Positions 1 to 9,349 of a stretch of DNA of 64,000 bases are shown here, in pieces. Within the stretch, counting starts at the first letter, position 1, and each line of letters starts with the position of its first letter. The DNA comes from Allodiplogaster sudhausi. Taxonomy: Eukaryota; Nematoda; Chromadorea; Rhabditida; Diplogasteridae. The notes beneath the pieces were generated by a model, which was not told where the DNA came from, made no database searches, and was given only the letters and a program-made list of their open reading frames with translations. The translations under genes and the position numbers were made by a program. Location: the NCBI GenBank assembly GCA_945643635.1, contig CALZFC010000171.1, positions 101,398-165,397 on the forward strand. The letters run 5' to 3'.

Positions 1-185
1 TTGTTTTCAAATCTGTCGAAATATTATATTTATTATATTTTTGACATAGCAGCAAAAACCGATGTTGAGCATTTGTGGCGGTAGGAGCAAAGACGTTTTG
101 GCCATATCTCGTCAAGGATCAAGTTTTATTTTAAAATATACCGAAATAGTATATTTTTGATATTGCTGCAGATAACAGATTCCCT

Positions 186-258
186 GCTCTTGTGGCGCAA
201 TGGGCAGCACGTTCGGTTGTTGACCGAAAGGTGGGTGATTCGAACCCACCCAGGAGCG
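186..258 (+). pseudogene. degenerate tRNA-Asn(GTT), G37 family
   Basis: This is the reference copy of a family of ten. Against consensus it has an anticodon loop TTGTTGA (C32T, A37G) with anticodon GTT kept, a D arm GCGC/GCAC with a C11-A24 mismatch, D-loop AATGGGCA, variable-loop C48G and T-stem G53A, which breaks the near-invariant 53-61 pair and the B box. A37 is the usual t6A site in tRNA-Asn, so G37 would block that modification. The acceptor stem is intact. It is probably a poorly transcribed or non-functional lineage, but all ten copies share the same changes. It has a 4-T tail. Confidence 0.65.
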
Positions 259-470
259 AATTCATTTTATAAATGTCGAGTCAAGGATCATGTTTTATTT
301 TCAAATCTGCCGAAATAATATATTTTTGACATAGCAGCAAAAACCGATGTCGAGCATTTGTGGCGGTAGGAGCGAAGATGTTTTGGCCATGTCTAGTCAA
401 GGATCCAGTTTTATTTTCATATCTACAGAAATAGTATATTTTTGACATAGCTGTAGATAACATATTCCGT

Positions 471-543
471 GCTCTTGTGGCGCAATCGGCAGCGCGTTCC
501 GCTGTTAACCGAAAGGTCGGGGGTTCGAACACACCCAGGAGCG
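471..543 (+). pseudogene. degenerate tRNA-Asn(GTT), C61A/G30C family
   Basis: The anticodon stem has TTCCG against CCGAA (G30C mismatch). The T stem has GGGGG against ACACC (T51G and C61A, two mismatches). The anticodon GTT is intact. It has a 4-T tail and is followed by an extended spacer. Confidence 0.65.
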
Positions 544-871
544 AATTCATTTTATATATGTAGAGTCAACGATCAAGTTTTGTTTTCAAATCTGCCAAAA
601 TATTATATTTTTGACATAGCAGCAAAAACCGATGTTGAGCATTTGTGGCGGTAGTAGCAAAGACGTTTTGGCCATGTCTCGTCAAGGATCAAGTTTTATT
701 TTAAAATCTGCCGAAATAATATATTTTTGACATTGCAGCAAAAACCGATGTTGAGCATTTGTGGCGGTAGGAGCGAAGACGTTTTGGCCATGTCTAGTCA
801 AGGATCCAGTTTTATTTTCATATCTACAGAAATAGTATATTTTTGACACAGCTGTAGATAACACATTACGT
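544..871 (+). repeat. extended spacer with two tRNA ghosts
   Basis: A 328-bp gap without a tRNA holds ghosts at 639-659 and 755-775, that is one extra ghost module of about 116 bp. Confidence 0.85.
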
Positions 872-891
872 GCTCTTGTGGCGCAATCGGC

Positions 892-922
<31 letters not shown>

Positions 923-941
923 TCGAACCCTCCCAGGAGCG
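872..941 (+). pseudogene. tRNA-Asn(GTT) with 3-nt deletion
   Basis: It is 70 nt long: CGG at positions 48-50 is missing, so the variable loop and T stem cannot form normally, and the 3' T-stem strand reads CCTCC. The A box and TTCGAAC loop survive. It has a 5-T tail. It is the reference for six such copies. Confidence 0.65.
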
Positions 942-1117
942 AAAACTTTTTATATATGTCGAGTCATGGAACAAGTTTTATTTTCAAATCTGCCGAAATA
1001 ATATATTCTTGACATATCAGGAAAAACCGATGTCGAGCATTTGTGGCGGTAGGAGGGAAGACGTTTTGGCCATGTCTAGCCAAGGATCAAGTTTTATTTT
1101 CATATCTACAGAAATAG

Positions 1118-1126
1118 TATATTTTT
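1118..1126 (+). promoter_or_regulatory. TATA-like element 36 nt upstream of tRNA (representative)
   Basis: TATATTTTT begins 36 nt before the tRNA at 1154, and the same sequence precedes nearly every real tRNA copy at the same distance. Upstream TATA-like elements assist TFIIIB placement in some eukaryotes. A regulatory role here is inferred from position only, and the spacer is AT-rich in general. Confidence 0.35.
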
Positions 1127-1160
1127 GACATGGCTGCAGATAACAGATTCCCTGCTCTTG

Positions 1161-1172
1161 TGGCGCAATCGG
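1161..1172 (+). promoter_or_regulatory. internal A box (representative)
   Basis: TGGCGCAATCGG at tRNA positions 8-19 fits the Pol III type 2 A box. All consensus copies carry it. The G37 family has TGGCGCAATGGG instead. Confidence 0.85.
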
Positions 1173-1204
1173 CAGCGCGTTCGGCTGTTAACCGAAAGGT
1201 CGGT

Positions 1205-1215
1205 GGTTCGAACCC
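1205..1215 (+). promoter_or_regulatory. internal B box (representative)
   Basis: GGTTCGAACCC at tRNA positions 52-62 matches the TFIIIC B box consensus GGTTCGANTCC closely. G37-family copies have GATTCGAACCC, and the copy at 16717 has GGTTTGAACCC. Confidence 0.85.
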
Positions 1216-1231
1216 ACCCAGGAGCGAAAAC

Positions 1232-1236
1232 TTTTT
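1232..1236 (+). terminator. Pol III T5 terminator (representative)
   Basis: TTTTT begins 6 nt after the last tRNA base (1226). It is a standard Pol III stop and would give a short 3' trailer for RNase Z removal. Confidence 0.75.
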
Positions 1237-1321
1237 ATATATGTCGAGTCATGGAACAAGTTTTATTTTCAAATCTGCCGAAATAATATATTCTTGACAT
1301 ATCAGGAAAAACCGATGTCGA

Positions 1322-1342
1322 GCATTTGTGGCGGTAGGAGGG
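1322..1342 (+). pseudogene. 21-nt tRNA-Asn 'ghost' in spacer (representative, + block)
   Basis: GCATTTGTGGCG followed by GTAGGAGGG aligns with the tRNA 5' end (GCTCTTGTGGCG) and 3' end (CCAGGAGCG), with about 52 internal nt missing. It begins 168 nt after the preceding tRNA and 117 nt before the next. Its flanks also match the real gene's flanks (TTGACAT upstream, TGTCTAG downstream versus TGTCGAG). One ghost sits in every unit. Most of the A box and the whole B box are gone, so it should be silent. Confidence 0.85.
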
Positions 1343-1438
1343 AAGACGTTTTGGCCATGTCTAGCCAAGGATCAAGTTTTATTTTCATATCTACAGAAAT
1401 AGTATATTTTTGACATGGCTGCAGATAACAGATTCCCT

Positions 1439-1458
1439 GCTCTTGTGGCGCAATCGGC

Positions 1459-1489
<31 letters not shown>

Positions 1490-1508
1490 TCGAACCCTCC
1501 CAGGAGCG
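1439..1508 (+). pseudogene. tRNA-Asn(GTT) with 3-nt deletion
   Basis: Same 48-50 deletion and CCTCC strand as the copy at 872. 5-T tail. Confidence 0.65.
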
Positions 1509-1720
1509 AAAACTTTTTATATATGTCGAGTCATGGAACAAGTTTTATTTTCAAATCTGCCGAAATAATATATTCTTGACATATCAGGAAAAACCGATGT
1601 CGAGCATTTGTGGCGGTAGGAGGGAAGACGTTTTGGCCATGTCTAGCCAAGGATCAAGTTTTATTTTCATATCTACAGAAATAGTATATTTTTGACATGG
1701 CTGCAGATAACAGATTCCCT

Positions 1721-1793
1721 GCTCTTGTGGCGCAATCGGCAGCGCGTTCGGCTGTTAACCGAAAGGTCGGTGGTTCGAACCCACCCAGGAGCG
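1721..1793 (+). tRNA. tRNA-Asn(GTT)
   Basis: Consensus copy, 5-T tail. Confidence 0.92.
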
Positions 1794-2005
1794 AAAACTT
1801 TTTATATATGTCGAGTCATGGAACAAGTTTTATTTTCAAATCTGCCGAAATAATATATTCTTGACATATCAGCAAAAACCGATGTCGAGCATTTGTGGCG
1901 GTAGGAGCGAAGACGTTTTGGCCATGTCTAGCCAAGGATCAAGTTTTATTTTCATATCTACAGAAATAGTATATTTTTGACATAGCTGTAGATAACACAT
2001 TACGT

Positions 2006-2078
2006 GCTCTTGTGGCGCAATCGGCAGCGCGTTCGGCTGTTAACCGAAAGGTCGGTGGTTCGAACCCACCCAGGAGCG
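2006..2078 (+). tRNA. tRNA-Asn(GTT)
   Basis: Consensus copy, 5-T tail of the TTTTTGTCC type; its spacer has the variable AT tract. Confidence 0.92.
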
Positions 2079-2292
2079 AAAACTTTTTGTCCATGTAGAG
2101 TCATGGAACAAGTTTTGTTTTCAAATCTGTCGAAATATTATATATTTTTGACATAGCAGCAAAAACCGATGTTGAGCATTTGTGGCGGTAGGAGCAAAGA
2201 CGTTTTGGCCATATCTAGTCAAGGATCAAGTTTTATTTTAAAATCTACAGAAATAGTATATTTTTGACATTGCTGCAGATAACAGATTCCCT

Positions 2293-2365
2293 GCTCTTGT
2301 GGCGCAATCGGCAGCGCGTTCGGTTGTTAACCGAAAGGTGGGTGGTTCGAACCCACCCAGGAGCG
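2293..2365 (+). tRNA. tRNA-Asn(GTT), mosaic of consensus and G37 family
   Basis: It carries only C32T and C48G of the G37-family changes. All stems pair and A37 is kept, so it is probably functional. 4-T tail. Confidence 0.8.
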
Positions 2366-2577
2366 AATTCATTTTATAAATGTCGAGTCAAGGATCAAGT
2401 TTTATTTTCAAATCTGCCGAAATAATATATTTTTGACATAGCAGCAAAAACCGATGTCGAGCATTTGTGGCGGTAGGAGCGAAGACGTTTTGGCCATGTC
2501 TAGTCAAGGATCCAGTTTTATTTTCATATCTACAGAAATAGTATATTTTTGACATAGCTGTAGATAACACATTACGT

Positions 2578-2650
2578 GCTCTTGTGGCGCAATCGGCAGC
2601 GCGTTCGGCTGTTAACCGAAAGGTCGGTGGTTCGAACCCACCCAGGAGCG
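2578..2650 (+). tRNA. tRNA-Asn(GTT)
   Basis: Consensus copy, 4-T tail, extended spacer after it. It occupies the slot held by the C61A/G30C variant in other super-repeats. Confidence 0.92.
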
Positions 2651-2978
2651 AATTCATTTTATATATGTAGAGTCAACGATCAAGTTTTGTTTTCAAATCT
2701 GCCAAAATATTATATTTTTGACATAGCAGCAAAAACCGATGTTGAGCATTTGTGGCGGTAGTAGCAAAGACGTTTTGGCCATGTCTCGTCAAGGATCAAG
2801 TTTTATTTTAAAATCTGCCGAAATAATATATTTTTGACATTGCAGCAAAAACCGATGTTGAGCATTTGTGGCGGTAGGAGCGAAGACGTTTTGGCCATGT
2901 CTAGTCAAGGATCCAGTTTTATTTTCATATCTACAGAAATAGTATATTTTTGACACAGCTGTAGATAACACATTACGT
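2651..2978 (+). repeat. extended spacer with two tRNA ghosts
   Basis: Ghosts begin at 2746 and 2862. It is nearly the same spacer as 544-871, shifted by 2107 bp. Confidence 0.85.
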
Positions 2979-2998
2979 GCTCTTGTGGCGCAATCGGC

Positions 2999-3029
<31 letters not shown>

Positions 3030-3048
3030 TCGAACCCACCCAGGAGCG
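2979..3048 (+). pseudogene. tRNA-Asn(GTT) with 3-nt deletion
   Basis: 48-50 deletion, normal CCACC strand, 5-T tail. Confidence 0.65.
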
Positions 3049-3259
3049 AAAACTTTTTATATATGTCGAGTCATGGAACAAGTTTTATTTTCAAATCTGC
3101 CGAAATAATATATTCTTGACATATCAGGAAAAACCGATGTCGAGCATTTGTGGCGGTAGGAGGGAAGACGTTTTGGCCATGTCTAGCCAAGGATCAAGTT
3201 TTATTTTCATATCTACAGAAATAGTATATTTTTGACATGCTGCAGATAACAGATTCCCT

Positions 3260-3332
3260 GCTCTTGTGGCGCAATCGGCAGCGCGTTCGGCTGTTAACCG
3301 AAAGGTCGGTGGTTCGAACCCACCCAGGAGCG
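3260..3332 (+). tRNA. tRNA-Asn(GTT)
   Basis: Consensus copy, 5-T tail. Confidence 0.92.
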
Positions 3333-3543
3333 AAAACTTTTTATATATGTCGAGTCATGGAACAAGTTTTATTTTCAAATCTGCCGAAATAATATATTCT
3401 TGACATATCAGGAAAAACCGATGTCGAGCATTTGTGGCGGTAGGAGGGAAGACGTTTTGGCCATGTCTAGCCAAGGATCAAGTTTTATTTTCATATCTAC
3501 AGAAATAGTATATTTTTGACATGCTGTAGATAACACATTACCT

Positions 3544-3563
3544 GCTCTTGTGGCGCAATCGGC

Positions 3564-3594
<31 letters not shown>

Positions 3595-3613
3595 TCGAAC
3601 CCACCCAGGAGCG
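3544..3613 (+). pseudogene. tRNA-Asn(GTT) with 3-nt deletion
   Basis: 48-50 deletion, normal CCACC strand, 5-T tail. Confidence 0.65.
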
Positions 3614-3824
3614 AAAACTTTTTATATATGTCGAGTCATGGAACAAGTTTTATTTTCAAATCTGCCGAAATAATATATTCTTGACATATCAGGAAAAACC
3701 GATGTCGAGCATTTGTGGCGGTAGGAGGGAAGACGTTTTGGCCATGTCTAGCCAAGGATCAAGTTTTATTTTCATATCTACAGAAATAGTATATTTTTGA
3801 CATGCTGCAGATAACAGATTACGT

Positions 3825-3897
3825 GCTCTTGTGGCGCAATCGGCAGCGCGTTCGGCTGTTAACCGAAAGGTCGGTGGTTCGAACCCACCCAGGAGCG
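3825..3897 (+). tRNA. tRNA-Asn(GTT)
   Basis: Consensus copy, 5-T tail; 5' flank is a hybrid CAGATTACGT. Confidence 0.92.
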
Positions 3898-4109
3898 AAA
3901 ACTTTTTATATATGTCGAGTCATGGAACAAGTTTTATTTTCAAATCTGCCGAAATAATATATTCTTGACATATCAGGAAAAACCGATGTCGAGCATTTGT
4001 GGCGGTAGGAGGGAAGACGTTTTGGCCATGTCTAGCCAAGGATCAAGTTTTATTTTCATATCTACAGAAATAGTATATTTTTGACATGGCTGCAGATAAC
4101 AGATTACGT

Positions 4110-4182
4110 GCTCTTGTGGCGCAATCGGCAGCGCGTTCGGCTGTTAACCGAAAGGTCGGTGGTTCGAACCCACCCAGGAGCG
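4110..4182 (+). tRNA. tRNA-Asn(GTT)
   Basis: Consensus copy, 5-T tail; hybrid 5' flank CAGATTACGT. Confidence 0.92.
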
Positions 4183-4394
4183 AAAACTTTTTATATATGT
4201 CGAGTCATGGAACAAGTTTTATTTTCAAATCTGCCGAAATAATATATTCTTGACATATGAGCAAAAACCGATGTCGAGCACTTGTGGCGGCAGGAGCGAA
4301 GACGTTTTGGCCATTTCTAGTCAAGGATCATATTTTATTTTCATATCTACAGAAATAGTATATTTTTGACACAGCTGTAGATAACACATTACGT

Positions 4395-4467
4395 GCTCTT
4401 GTGGCGCAATCGGCAGCGCGTTCGGCTGTTAACCGAAAGGTCGGTGGTTCGAACCCACCCAGGAGCG
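4395..4467 (+). tRNA. tRNA-Asn(GTT)
   Basis: Consensus copy, 4-T tail (TATTCATTTTATA). Confidence 0.92.
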
Positions 4468-4679
4468 TATTCATTTTATATATGTCGAGTCAAGGATCAA
4501 GTTTTGTTTTCAAATCTGCCGAAATAATATATTCTTGACATTGCAGCAAAAAACGATGTCGAGCACTTGTGGCGGCAGGAGCGAAGACGTTTTGGCCATG
4601 TCTAGCCAAGGATCAAGTTTTATTTTCATATCTACAGAAATAGTATATTTTTGACATAGCTGTAGATAACACATTACGT

Positions 4680-4752
4680 GCTCTTGTGGCGCAATCGGCA
4701 GCGCGTTCGGCTGTTAACCGAAAGGTCGGTGGTTCGAACCCACCCAGGAGCG
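4680..4752 (+). tRNA. tRNA-Asn(GTT)
   Basis: Consensus copy, 5-T tail (TTTTTGTCC type). Confidence 0.92.
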
Positions 4753-4968
4753 AAAACTTTTTGTCCATGTAGAGTCATGGAACAAGTTTTGTTTTCAAAT
4801 CTGTCGAAATATTATATTATTATTTGACATAGCAGCAAAAACCGATGTTGAGCATTTGTGGCGGTAGGAGCAAAGACGTTTTGGCCATATCTCGTCAAGG
4901 ATCAAGTTTTATTTTAAAATATACAGAAATAGTATATTTTTGATATTGCTGCAGATAACAGATTCCCT

Positions 4969-5041
4969 GCTCTTGTGGCGCAATCGGCAGCGCGTTCGGC
5001 TGTTGACCGAAAGGTCGGTGGTTCGAACCCACCCAGGAGCG
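4969..5041 (+). tRNA. tRNA-Asn(GTT), A37G only
   Basis: The loop is CTGTTGA, otherwise consensus. It sits in the G37-family slot and looks like a partly converted mosaic. All stems pair. 4-T tail. Confidence 0.75.
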
Positions 5042-5252
5042 AATTCATTTTATAATGTCGAGTCAAGGATCAAGTTTTATTTTCAAATCTGCCGAAATAA
5101 TATATTTTTGACATAGCAGCAAAAACCGATGTCGAGCATTTGTGGCGGTAGGAGCGAAGACGTTTTGGCCATGTCTAGTCAAGGATCCAGTTTTATTTTC
5201 ATATCTACAGAAATAGTATATTTTTGACATAGCTGTAGATAACATATTCCGT

Positions 5253-5325
5253 GCTCTTGTGGCGCAATCGGCAGCGCGTTCGGCTGTTAACCGAAAGGTC
5301 GGTGGTTCGAACACACCCAGGAGCG
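5253..5325 (+). tRNA. tRNA-Asn(GTT), C61A
   Basis: Only C61A of the C61A/G30C family is present, breaking the 53-61 pair. 4-T tail, extended spacer. Confidence 0.65.
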
Positions 5326-5652
5326 AATTCATTTTATATATGTAGAGTCAACGATCAAGTTTTGTTTTCAAATCTGCCAAAATATTATATTTTGACATAG
5401 CAGCAAAAACCGATGTTGAGCATTTGTGGCGGTAGTAGCAAAGACGTTTTGGCCATGTCTCGTCAAGGATCAAGTTTTATTTTAAAATCTGCCGAAATAA
5501 TATATTTTTGACATTGCAGCAAAAACCGATGTTGAGCATTTGTGGCGGTAGGAGCGAAGACGTTTTGGCCATGTCTAGTCAAGGATCCAGTTTTATTTTC
5601 ATATCTACAGAAATAGTATATTTTTGACACAGCTGTAGATAACACATTACGT
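5326..5652 (+). repeat. extended spacer with two tRNA ghosts
   Basis: Ghosts begin at 5420 and 5536. One T is missing from the T run before the first. Confidence 0.85.
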
Positions 5653-5672
5653 GCTCTTGTGGCGCAATCGGC

Positions 5673-5703
<31 letters not shown>

Positions 5704-5722
5704 TCGAACCCACCCAGGAGCG
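5653..5722 (+). pseudogene. tRNA-Asn(GTT) with 3-nt deletion
   Basis: 48-50 deletion, normal CCACC strand, 5-T tail. Confidence 0.65.
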
Positions 5723-5934
5723 AAAACTTTTTATATATGTCGAGTCATGGAACAAGTTTTATTTTCAAATCTGCCGAAATAATATATTCTTGACATATCA
5801 GGAAAAACCGATGTCGAGCATTTGTGGCGGTAGGAGGGAAGACGTTTTGGCCATGTCTAGCCAAGGATCAAGTTTTATTTTCATATCTACAGAAATAGTA
5901 TATTTTTGACATGGCTGCAGATAACAGATTCCCT

Positions 5935-6007
5935 GCTCTTGTGGCGCAATCGGCAGCGCGTTCGGCTGTTAACCGAAAGGTCGGTGGTTCGAACCCACCC
6001 AGGAGCG
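5935..6007 (+). tRNA. tRNA-Asn(GTT)
   Basis: Consensus copy, 5-T tail. Confidence 0.92.
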
Positions 6008-6219
6008 AAAACTTTTTATATATGTCGAGTCATGGAACAAGTTTTATTTTCAAATCTGCCGAAATAATATATTCTTGACATATCAGGAAAAACCGATGTC
6101 GAGCATTTGTGGCGGTAGGAGGGAAGACGTTTTGGCCATGTCTAGCCAAGGATCAAGTTTTATTTTCATATCTACAGAAATAGTATATTTTTGACATGGC
6201 TGTAGATAACACATTCCGT

Positions 6220-6239
6220 GCTCTTGTGGCGCAATCGGC

Positions 6240-6270
<31 letters not shown>

Positions 6271-6289
6271 TCGAACCCACCCAGGAGCG
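6220..6289 (+). pseudogene. tRNA-Asn(GTT) with 3-nt deletion
   Basis: 48-50 deletion, normal CCACC strand, 5-T tail; last of the six such copies. Confidence 0.65.
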
Positions 6290-6501
6290 AAAACTTTTTA
6301 TATATGTCGAGTCATGGAACAAGTTTTATTTTCAAATCTGCCGAAATAATATATTCTTGACATATCAGGAAAAACCGATGTCGAGCATTTGTGGCGGTAG
6401 GAGGGAAGACGTTTTGGCCATGTCTAGCCAAGGATCAAGTTTTATTTTCATATCTACAGAAATAGTATATTTTTGACATAGCTGTAGATAACACATTACG
6501 T

Positions 6502-6574
6502 GCTCTTGTGGCGCAATCGGCAGCGCGTTCGGCTGTTAACCGAAAGGTCGGTGGTTCGAACCCACCCAGGAGCG
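6502..6574 (+). tRNA. tRNA-Asn(GTT)
   Basis: Consensus copy, 5-T tail. Confidence 0.92.
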
Positions 6575-6785
6575 AAAACTTTTTATATATGTCGAGTCAT
6601 GGAACAAGTTTTATTTTCAAATCTGCCGAAATAATATATTCTTGACATATCAGGAAAAACCGATGTCGAGCATTTGTGGCGGTAGGAGGGAAGACGTTTT
6701 GGCCATGTCTAGCCAAGGATCAAGTTTTATTTTCATATCTACAGAAATAGTATATTTTTGACATGCTGTAGATAACACATTACGT

Positions 6786-6858
6786 GCTCTTGTGGCGCAA
6801 TCGGCAGCGCGTTCGGCTGTTAACCGAAAGGTCGGTGGTTCGAACCCACCCAGGAGCG
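6786..6858 (+). tRNA. tRNA-Asn(GTT)
   Basis: Consensus copy, 5-T tail. Confidence 0.92.
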
Positions 6859-7070
6859 AAAACTTTTTATATATGTCGAGTCATGGAACAAGTTTTATTT
6901 TCAAATCTGCCGAAATAATATATTCTTGACATATCAGCAAAAACCGATGTCGAGCATTTGTGGCGGTAGGAGCGAAGACGTTTTGGCCATGTCTAGTCAA
7001 GGATCAAGTTTTATTTTCATATCTACAGAAATAGTATATTTTTGACATAGCTGTAGATAACACATTACGT

Positions 7071-7143
7071 GCTCTTGTGGCGCAATCGGCAGCGCGTTCG
7101 GCTGTTAACCGAAAGGTCGGTGGTTCGAACCCACCCAGGAGCG
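7071..7143 (+). tRNA. tRNA-Asn(GTT)
   Basis: Consensus copy, 5-T tail. Confidence 0.92.
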
Positions 7144-7355
7144 AAAACTTTTTATATATGTCGAGTCATGGAACAAGTTTTATTTTCAAATCTGCCGAAA
7201 TAATATATTCTTGACATATGAGCAAAAACCGATGTCGAGCATTTGTGGCGGTAGGAGCGAAGACGTTTTGGCCATTTCTAGTCAAGGATCAAGTTTTATT
7301 TTCATATCTACAGAAATAGTATATTTTTGACATGGCTGTAGATAACAGATTACGT

Positions 7356-7428
7356 GCTCTTGTGGCGCAATCGGCAGCGCGTTCGGCTGTTAACCGAAAG
7401 GTCGGTGGTTCGAACCCACCCAGGAGCG
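7356..7428 (+). tRNA. tRNA-Asn(GTT)
   Basis: Consensus copy, 5-T tail. Confidence 0.92.
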
Positions 7429-7639
7429 AAAACTTTTTATATATGTCGAGTCATGGAACAAGTTTTATTTTCAAATCTGCCGAAATAATATATTCTTGAC
7501 ATATCAGCAAAAACCGATGTCGAGCACTTGTGGCGGCAGGAGCGAAGACGTTTTGGCCATTTCTAGTCAAGGATCAATCTTATTTTCATATCTACAGAAA
7601 TAGTATATTTTTGACACAGCTGTAGATAACACATTACGT

Positions 7640-7712
7640 GCTCTTGTGGCGCAATCGGCAGCGCGTTCGGCTGTTAACCGAAAGGTCGGTGGTTCGAACC
7701 CACCCAGGAGCG
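7640..7712 (+). tRNA. tRNA-Asn(GTT)
   Basis: Consensus copy; no T4 (CTTATTGTCC). Confidence 0.9.
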
Positions 7713-7924
7713 AAAACTTATTGTCCATGTAGAGTCATGGAACAAGTTTTATTTTCAAATCTGCCGAAATAATATATTCTTGACATATGAGCAAAAACCG
7801 ATGTCGAGCACTTGTGGCGGTAGGAGCGAAGACGTTTTGGCCATTTCTAGTCCAGGATCAAGTTTTATTTTCATATCTACAGAAATAGTATATTTTTGAC
7901 ATAGCTGTAGATAACACATTACGT

Positions 7925-7997
7925 GCTCTTGTGGCGCAATCGGCAGCGCGTTCGGCTGTTAACCGAAAGGTCGGTGGTTCGAACCCACCCAGGAGCG
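7925..7997 (+). tRNA. tRNA-Asn(GTT)
   Basis: Consensus copy, 5-T tail. Confidence 0.92.
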
Positions 7998-8209
7998 AAA
8001 ACTTTTTATATATGTCGAGTCATGGAACAAGTTTTATTTTCAAATCTGCCGAAATAATATATTCTTGACATATCAGCAAAAACCGATGTCGAGCATTTGT
8101 GGCGGTAGGAGGGAAGACGTTTTGGCCATGTCTAGCCAAGGATCAAGTTTTATTTTCATATCTACAGAAATAGTATATTTTTGACATAGCTGTAGATAAC
8201 ACATTCCCT

Positions 8210-8282
8210 GCTCTTGTGGCGCAATCGGCAGCGCGTTCGGCTGTTAACCGAAAGGTCGGTGGTTCGAACCCACCCAGGAGCG
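8210..8282 (+). tRNA. tRNA-Asn(GTT)
   Basis: Consensus copy; T run shortened to 4. Confidence 0.92.
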
Positions 8283-8493
8283 AAAACTTTTATATATGTC
8301 GAGTCATGGAACAAGTTTTATTTTCAAATCTGCCGAAATAATATATTCTTGACATATCAGCAAAAACCGATGTCGAGCATTTGTGGCGGTAGGAGGGAAG
8401 ACGTTTTGGCCATGTCTAGCCAAGGATCAAGTTTTATTTTCATATCTACAGAAATAGTATATTTTTGACATAGCTGTAGATAACACATTACGT

Positions 8494-8566
8494 GCTCTTG
8501 TGGCGCAATCGGCAGCGCGTTCGGCTGTTAACCGAAAGGTCGGTGGTTCGAACCCACCCAGGAGCG
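8494..8566 (+). tRNA. tRNA-Asn(GTT)
   Basis: Consensus copy, 5-T tail (TTTTTGTCC type). Confidence 0.92.
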
Positions 8567-8779
8567 AAAACTTTTTGTCCATGTAGAGTCATGGAACAAG
8601 TTTTGTTTTCAAATCTGCCGAAATAATATATTATTTGACATAGCAGCAAAAACCGATGTCGAGCATTTGTGGCGGTAGGAGCAAAGACGTTTTGGCCATA
8701 TCTAGTCAAGGATCAAGTTTTATTTTCATATCTACAGAAATAGTATATTTTTGACATAGCTGTAGATAACACATTACGT

Positions 8780-8852
8780 GCTCTTGTGGCGCAATCGGCA
8801 GCGCGTTCGGCTGTTAACCGAAAGGTCGGTGGTTCGAACCCACCCAGGAGCG
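8780..8852 (+). tRNA. tRNA-Asn(GTT)
   Basis: Consensus copy, 5-T tail. Confidence 0.92.
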
Positions 8853-9064
8853 AAAACTTTTTATATATGTCGAGTCATGGAACAAGTTTTATTTTCAAAT
8901 CTGCCGAAATAATATATTCTTGACATATGAGCAAAAACCGATGTCGAGCACTTGTGGCGGCAGGAGCGAAGACGTTTTGGCCATTTCTAGTCAAGGATCA
9001 TATCTTATTTTCATATCTACAGAAATAGTATATTTTTGACACAGCTGTAGATAACACATTACGT

Positions 9065-9137
9065 GCTCTTGTGGCGCAATCGGCAGCGCGTTCGGCTGTT
9101 AACCGAAAGGTCGGTGGTTCGAACCCACCCAGGAGCG
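9065..9137 (+). tRNA. tRNA-Asn(GTT)
   Basis: Consensus copy; no T4. Confidence 0.9.
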
Positions 9138-9349
9138 AAAACTTATTGTCCATGTAGAGTCATGGAACAAGTTTTATTTTCAAATCTGCCGAAATAATAT
9201 ATTCTTGACATATCAGCAAAAACCGATGTCGAGCATTTGTGGCGGTAGGAGGGAAGACGTTTTGGCCATGTCTAGCCAAGGATCAAGTTTTATTTTCATA
9301 TCTACAGAAATAGTATATTTTTGACATAGCTGTAGATAACACATTACGT

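Larger units (their letters stand above)
1154..1226 (+). tRNA. tRNA-Asn(GTT), reference consensus copy
   Basis: It decodes asparagine codons AAC/AAU in cytosolic translation. The 73 nt fold as follows: acceptor GCTCTTG/CAGGAGC (one G-U pair), D stem GCGC/GCGC with 8-nt loop AATCGGCA, anticodon stem TTCGG/CCGAA with loop CTGTTAA (anticodon GTT at 34-36, A37), variable loop AGGTC, T stem GGTGG/CCACC with loop TTCGAAC, and discriminator G73. There is no encoded CCA and no intron. The internal A and B boxes match Pol III consensus, and a T5 run starts 6 nt downstream. The 5' flank is the CAGATTCCCT type. All entries called 'consensus copy' match this sequence by eye. Confidence 0.95.

Noticed and set aside
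186..258. Changed anticodon giving a different amino-acid identity in the G37 family
   Set aside because: Aligning the 7-nt loop TTGTTGA puts GTT at 34-36. The substitutions are at 32 and 37, so the anticodon is still Asn.
1105..1130. Bacterial-type promoter suggested by TTGACAT next to AT-rich sequence
   Set aside because: TTGACAT occurs in both half-units only because they are duplicates. No -10 box at the right spacing and no gene suited to such a promoter is present.
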